A DNA stretch of 25,164 nucleotides from NCBI GenBank assembly GCA_018715025.1, contig DVMK01000199.1, forward strand, positions 1 through 25,164. The letters are read 5' to 3'. Positions 21,834 to 25,164 of this stretch are shown piece after piece. A program made the position numbers and the translations under genes. Position 1 is the stretch's first letter; the number at the start of each line of letters is the position of its first letter. The notes under the pieces are model-generated. The model was given only the letters and a program-made list of their open reading frames with translations, did not search any database and was not told the DNA's origin. The DNA comes from Candidatus Caccousia avistercoris. Lineage in GTDB: Bacteria > Bacillota > Clostridia > Oscillospirales > Acutalibacteraceae.

Positions 21834-23948
21834 ATGCTGAACAGTATCAATCTTGACGATAAATCCTATGAGGATCTGATGGCGGAGGCGCTGTCAAAGA
21901 TCCCGCTGTATTCCGACGAGTGGACCAACTTCAACCGCTCCGATCCGGGCGTCACCATTCTTCAGAACCTTTCCGCCTTCACCCTGCTGCAGAGGGGCAG
22001 CATCAACCAGGTGACGGACGAGGTCCTGCGGGCCCTGCTGGGCCTGGCCGGTTACCGCACCCAGGAAAACCGCGCCGCCACTCTGCTGGTAAAATCCCCC
22101 GGGGGGGAACCGCTGCCCCCCCAGTACCAGCTGCGGCTGGGGAACCTCTGCTTTGAGACAGAGGAGGAGACCCCCCTTTCCGGCTGGGAGGTAGAGGCCA
22201 TGTACGCCAGCCGGGGGGAAGCCTTTCAGGACATTACCATGCTGCTGGAAACGGAGGCCGGAACCGCCGCCGTGTTCGGCGCGGAGCCCCAGGCCGGGAA
22301 CGCCCTGTACCTGATCCTCAGCGGCAGGCCTGAGACGGAACGGCCCCTGCTGCTTTGGGCGCAGGTTTCCGGGCGGATCCCGCGCAACCCCTTCCCGGAG
22401 GCAGGGGGCCCCAGCTTCGCCCGCACCCGCTGGCAGTACTACACGGCGGAGGGCTGGGCCGACGCCCAGGCCCAGGACGAGACCCACACGTTCCTCACCA
22501 GCGGAAAGGTGTCCCTCCTTTTGAACGCCGGGGAACCTGCCGTTTTCGAGGGCGCGCCGGTGCGGGGGTACGCCCTGCGCTGCCTTCTGGAGGAATGCGG
22601 CTACGACCAGCCGCCCCGCCTGGAGCTGCTGGAAGCCAACCTGTTCCCCGTGCGCCAGTGGGAAACCCGCGCCTGGACGTACCCGGCCGCCGGCGGCGGC
22701 CAGGTGGAAATCCGCTCTCCCCTGGCAGAGCTGGGGAACCTGTACGTGTACTGCCGCGAGGTTCCCGGCGGGCCTTACCGCCTGTACGCTCCCTTCACCG
22801 GCGTAACCCAGACCGGCCGCCTGTACCTGCGGGAGGACTTCCCCGGCGGGGTGCGGCTTACCTTCCACCGGGCCCGCTTCGGCTTCGGCCCCTGCCAGGA
22901 GGAGGACACCGTGCTGGTGAGCTGCTTTGACAATGAGATGATTCACCACCGGGACCTGGGCCCCGTCTATGGATATGAGGACCAGGAGATCCCGCTGGAT
23001 TTGGTAGAAAACGTCCTGCCGGATCGGTTCCTGCTTTTGATGGAATCGCCGGACGGGGAGGGCGAGGCGGGCTTCTACCCGGTACGGCCCGGCACCGAGG
23101 GAGAGGGCGGCCTGCGTTACCGGCTGGATCCCACGGCGGGCAGGCTGTACATCGTCCACCCCGGTTTCGGCGCGGGAAGCCGCCTGTACCTGGCGAACTG
23201 CTGCACCACGGCGGGGGACGGGGGGAACATCCGCCCCGGCAGCGTGCTCACCCACCCAGAGCCCCCCTTCTCCTCCGCCGCCCCCCGTTCCTTCCAGGGG
23301 GTTTCCTCCGGCTTTGGGGGCCGCCGCTATGAAACGGCGGAACAGCTGCGCCAGCGCTTTGCCGCAGGGGTGCGCACCCCTGCGGCGGCCGTTCTTCCCT
23401 CCGATTACGAGGCGCTGGTGCTGCGCACGCCGGGGCTGTGCCTGCACAAGGCCCACGCCGCCGCCTTCCCGGAAGAAAACCTGATCCGCCTGACCGCCAA
23501 GCCCTACAGCAGCGCCCCCCTGCCCCGCCTTTCCCCCTTCTACCTGGAGGAAATCCATAAATGGCTGGAACCCAGGCGGATGCTGACCACGCGGGTAGAG
23601 CTGGTGCAGCCCCGCTACGTGCCTGTGGATGTGTGGGCCGCCCTGCAGGTGAAAAGCTACTATGACAACGCGGCCGAAGCGGTGGAGGCCCTTCTGAGGG
23701 AGGCGCTGGACTATGTGAACGGCCCCCAGCCGTTCGGCAGCCGGATTCGCTTCAGCGCCCTGTACCAGCAGCTGATGGAGCTGCCCTGCGTGGAGGCTGT
23801 CATCGACTTCAAGCTGATCCCGCGGGAGTGGAACGGCGTCACCCTGGACGCCCCCGACCTGGTGCTGGGGCCCTACAGCCTTTGCTGCCCGGGGGAATTC
23901 CACATTCAGCTGCAGACCTTTTCCCAAAATCAGGGCGGTTCCCGGTAA
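21834..23948 (+). CDS. Baseplate J-family (gp6-like) wedge protein, second copy (Pvc12-like)
   Basis: This is a 704-aa protein paralogous to the preceding gene in its ends. Residues 1-85 repeat the family opening (YEDLMAEALSKIPLYSDEWT, then FNRSDPGVTILQNLSAFTLL and LLGLAGYRTQENRAATLL). Residues ~480-704 repeat the J-like end (GGRRYETAEQLRQRFAAGVR, then VLPSDYEALVLRTPGLCLHK, PRYVPVDVWAALQVK and GSRIRFSALYQQLMELPCVE). The middle is a shorter beta-rich region. TGGAGGTA precedes the ATG by a few bases, 47 bases after the first copy. Having two unequal J proteins agrees with a wedge built from a heterodimer, as in PVC particles. Confidence 0.9.
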   Translation: MLNSINLDDKSYEDLMAEALSKIPLYSDEWTNFNRSDPGVTILQNLSAFTLLQRGSINQVTDEVLRALLGLAGYRTQENRAATLLVKSPGGEPLPPQYQLRLGNLCFETEEETPLSGWEVEAMYASRGEAFQDITMLLETEAGTAAVFGAEPQAGNALYLILSGRPETERPLLLWAQVSGRIPRNPFPEAGGPSFARTRWQYYTAEGWADAQAQDETHTFLTSGKVSLLLNAGEPAVFEGAPVRGYALRCLLEECGYDQPPRLELLEANLFPVRQWETRAWTYPAAGGGQVEIRSPLAELGNLYVYCREVPGGPYRLYAPFTGVTQTGRLYLREDFPGGVRLTFHRARFGFGPCQEEDTVLVSCFDNEMIHHRDLGPVYGYEDQEIPLDLVENVLPDRFLLLMESPDGEGEAGFYPVRPGTEGEGGLRYRLDPTAGRLYIVHPGFGAGSRLYLANCCTTAGDGGNIRPGSVLTHPEPPFSSAAPRSFQGVSSGFGGRRYETAEQLRQRFAAGVRTPAAAVLPSDYEALVLRTPGLCLHKAHAAAFPEENLIRLTAKPYSSAPLPRLSPFYLEEIHKWLEPRRMLTTRVELVQPRYVPVDVWAALQVKSYYDNAAEAVEALLREALDYVNGPQPFGSRIRFSALYQQLMELPCVEAVIDFKLIPREWNGVTLDAPDLVLGPYSLCCPGEFHIQLQTFSQNQGGSR

Positions 23949-23981
23949 GCGCCCTGCCGCCGCAAAAAGGAGGAGTCACCC

Positions 23982-25076
23982 ATGCCATACGGCATCCACC
24001 GGTATCTGTACTACCCCAGCCGCCTGGCCCGCAGCCTGGCCAGCGGCTTTGCCCTGCGGGACGGCGCCTTTGAAACGGAGGAGGATTCCCCGTACCGCAC
24101 CGTATTCCTGGCCGCCCTGGACAGCGGCCAGGAGGACTGCCCCTGGGGCCGCCTGACCTTCCGCATGTCTTTGGGGGAGGACACCGTGCTCACCCTGCAC
24201 GCCGCCGCCGCCAACGAAAACCGGGTTCAGGACGGCGGCAGGCTGCTGGACATAGACGCCTTCCTGCTGGACCCGGGCCAGCCTGTGAAGCGGAAGGCCC
24301 GCCTGTTCCAGGCCATGGGGGCCGCCCAGTTTTCCAACCAGAACGACGTGCTGCTGTACGGCCAGAAGGGCCGGTACCTGTGGCTTTGGTTTGAGCTGGC
24401 AGGCGAGGGCGGCAGCCGGTTTTCCCACATTTCCGTCACGGTGCCCGGGGACAATTTCCTTCACACCTTCCCCGCCGTGTACCAGAACCAGGGGGAATTC
24501 CTGCACCGGTATTTGTCGGTATTTTCTTCCCTCTACGCCGACCTGCAGGACGAAATTGAGCGCCTGCCCCAATACCTGGACCCAGACACCGCCCCTGCCG
24601 GGCTTCTCCCTGTTTTTGCCCGGTGGCTGGGCATAGAGCTGGACGGGAACTTTCTGGACGAGGAGCATCTGCGCCGCCTGGTGAAGCTCGCCCCCGAGCT
24701 TATCGCCTGCAAGGGGACGCGCCGCGCGGTTCAGCTGATTGTGGGCCTGTTCGTCACCGGGAAAACCTATTTGATCGAGCACAACCTGCTGAACCGGGAG
24801 CAACTGGCGGCCGGGTCGTCCCTGGGGGACGGCACCATCTACGATTTCTCCCTGCTGATTTCCCAGGAGCCTGACGAGCTGCTCCTTTCCCGTCTGCGCT
24901 TTCTCATTGACCAGTTCAAGCCCCTGCGCAGCCGGGCGAACATCATCTTCCTTGGCAGCCAGGGCAACCTGGACGATTACTCCTATTTGGATCTCAACGC
25001 CATGCTTCTGCAGCCGGGCGCCCGCGCGCTGGACGACAAAGAGGCCGTATTCGGCATGGTCCGGCTGGAGGAATAA
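23982..25076 (+). CDS. Phage tail protein I-like baseplate protein with N-terminal extension
   Basis: This is a 364-aa protein. Residues ~160-300 match the gpI-like tail protein family of phage and CIS baseplates: FPAVYQNQGEFLHRYLSVFS, then LYADLQDEIERLPQYLDPDT, LPVFARWLGIELD, LRRLVKLAPELIACKGTRRA and VQLIVGLFV. Residues 1-155 are a beta-rich extension (LAALDSGQEDCPWGRLTFRM region) that may contact fibres or the wedge. The C-terminus (FLIDQFKPLRSRANIIFLGS) is also typical. AAAAAGGAGGAG (23964-23975) sits before the ATG. It is the last gene of the GC-rich block; the stop is followed by AT-rich DNA, suggesting an operon boundary. Fibre or ATPase genes, if they exist, would lie beyond the window. 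Confidence 0.88.
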   Translation: MPYGIHRYLYYPSRLARSLASGFALRDGAFETEEDSPYRTVFLAALDSGQEDCPWGRLTFRMSLGEDTVLTLHAAAANENRVQDGGRLLDIDAFLLDPGQPVKRKARLFQAMGAAQFSNQNDVLLYGQKGRYLWLWFELAGEGGSRFSHISVTVPGDNFLHTFPAVYQNQGEFLHRYLSVFSSLYADLQDEIERLPQYLDPDTAPAGLLPVFARWLGIELDGNFLDEEHLRRLVKLAPELIACKGTRRAVQLIVGLFVTGKTYLIEHNLLNREQLAAGSSLGDGTIYDFSLLISQEPDELLLSRLRFLIDQFKPLRSRANIIFLGSQGNLDDYSYLDLNAMLLQPGARALDDKEAVFGMVRLEE

Positions 25077-25105
25077 TTTCCATACCCAAAATTTTCTCCA
25101 TTTTC

Positions 25106-25134
25106 TTTTCTTTTTTCTTCACTTATGCTATACT
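25106..25134 (+). promoter_or_regulatory. Candidate extended -10 promoter after the baseplate genes
   Basis: TGCTATACT (25126-25134) is a good extended -10 element. TTTTCT at 25106-25111, 17 bases upstream, is a poor -35. The whole stretch after 25077 is AT-rich with T/C tracts, in sharp contrast to the cluster. It would drive a gene beyond the window edge. No hairpin terminator is visible after the stop at 25076. Confidence 0.4.
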
Positions 25135-25164
25135 TTCTTTAATCCCTATTTCCAAATATTTAAG

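Noticed and set aside
5463..25076. Type VI secretion system or an ordinary prophage / R-type bacteriocin
   Set aside because: There are no TssJLM/TssK-like genes, no VgrG fusion, and no capsid, portal, terminase, holin or lysin genes. DUF4255, DUF4280, CIS tube-adaptor proteins and two J-type wedges point to an eCIS-like system.
1..25164. CRISPR arrays, tRNA or rRNA genes, insertion sequences
   Set aside because: No regularly spaced direct repeats, cloverleaf-like sequences, rRNA segments, transposase frames or terminal inverted repeats were seen on reading. The gaps between genes are all shorter than about 130 bases.

Overview
The window holds most of a single, plus-strand, tightly packed gene cluster for a phage-tail-like contractile injection system (CIS) of the extracellular or cytoplasmic (eCIS-like) type. 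The DNA is GC-rich, almost every start is preceded by a strong AGGAGG-type ribosome binding site, TTG and GTG starts are common, and the exported proteins look Gram-positive. Together these suggest a high-GC Clostridia-like Firmicute (perhaps an Oscillospiraceae-type gut bacterium). That assignment is inference. No rRNA, tRNA or housekeeping gene is present to confirm it.

Layout. Positions 2-5425 encode three envelope-type proteins: the 3' part of a MORN-repeat protein, a 682-aa exported TolC-like coiled-coil protein, and an 863-aa exported coiled-coil protein with a Gly/Ser linker and a copper-amine-oxidase-N1-like end. Positions 5463-7274 encode a Pvc16/DUF4255-type terminator or cap protein, an unrecognised 249-aa protein and a Cys-rich DUF4280 PAAR-like tip protein. 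Positions 7401-10344 carry the single sheath gene, the major tube gene, a small tail-assembly protein and a DUF6760-like small protein. Positions 10367-14249 carry a second tube protein with a long coiled-coil tail and an 878-aa Pro/Ala/Glu-rich repeat protein. Positions 14275-25076 carry the baseplate: two paralogous CIS tube-adaptor proteins, a gp27-like hub, a gp5/VgrG-like spike, gp25, two baseplate-J (gp6-like) wedges and a gpI-like tail protein. After 25076 the sequence turns sharply AT-rich and contains a candidate promoter for whatever lies downstream.

How the parts fit. The spike (17489-18310) capped by the PAAR-like protein (6891-7274) would sit on the hub (15990-17492). The two adaptor proteins and the second tube protein would join hub to tube. 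gp25 and the two J proteins would form the wedges that trigger sheath contraction, and the DUF4255 protein would close the distal end. No AAA+ disassembly ATPase, canonical tape measure, receptor-binding fibre, lysis gene or clear toxin effector is seen here.

The observations most worth a second look are: a likely programmed -1 frameshift (A_AAT_TTT, 10123-10129) joining the assembly protein to the DUF6760-like protein, which otherwise has no standard start codon before its conserved beginning; a hairpin between the ribosome binding site and the ATG of the sheath gene; large coiled-coil or low-complexity additions in the second tube protein, the hub and the 878-aa protein; and the linked envelope genes, which raise the possibility of a surface-docked CIS.
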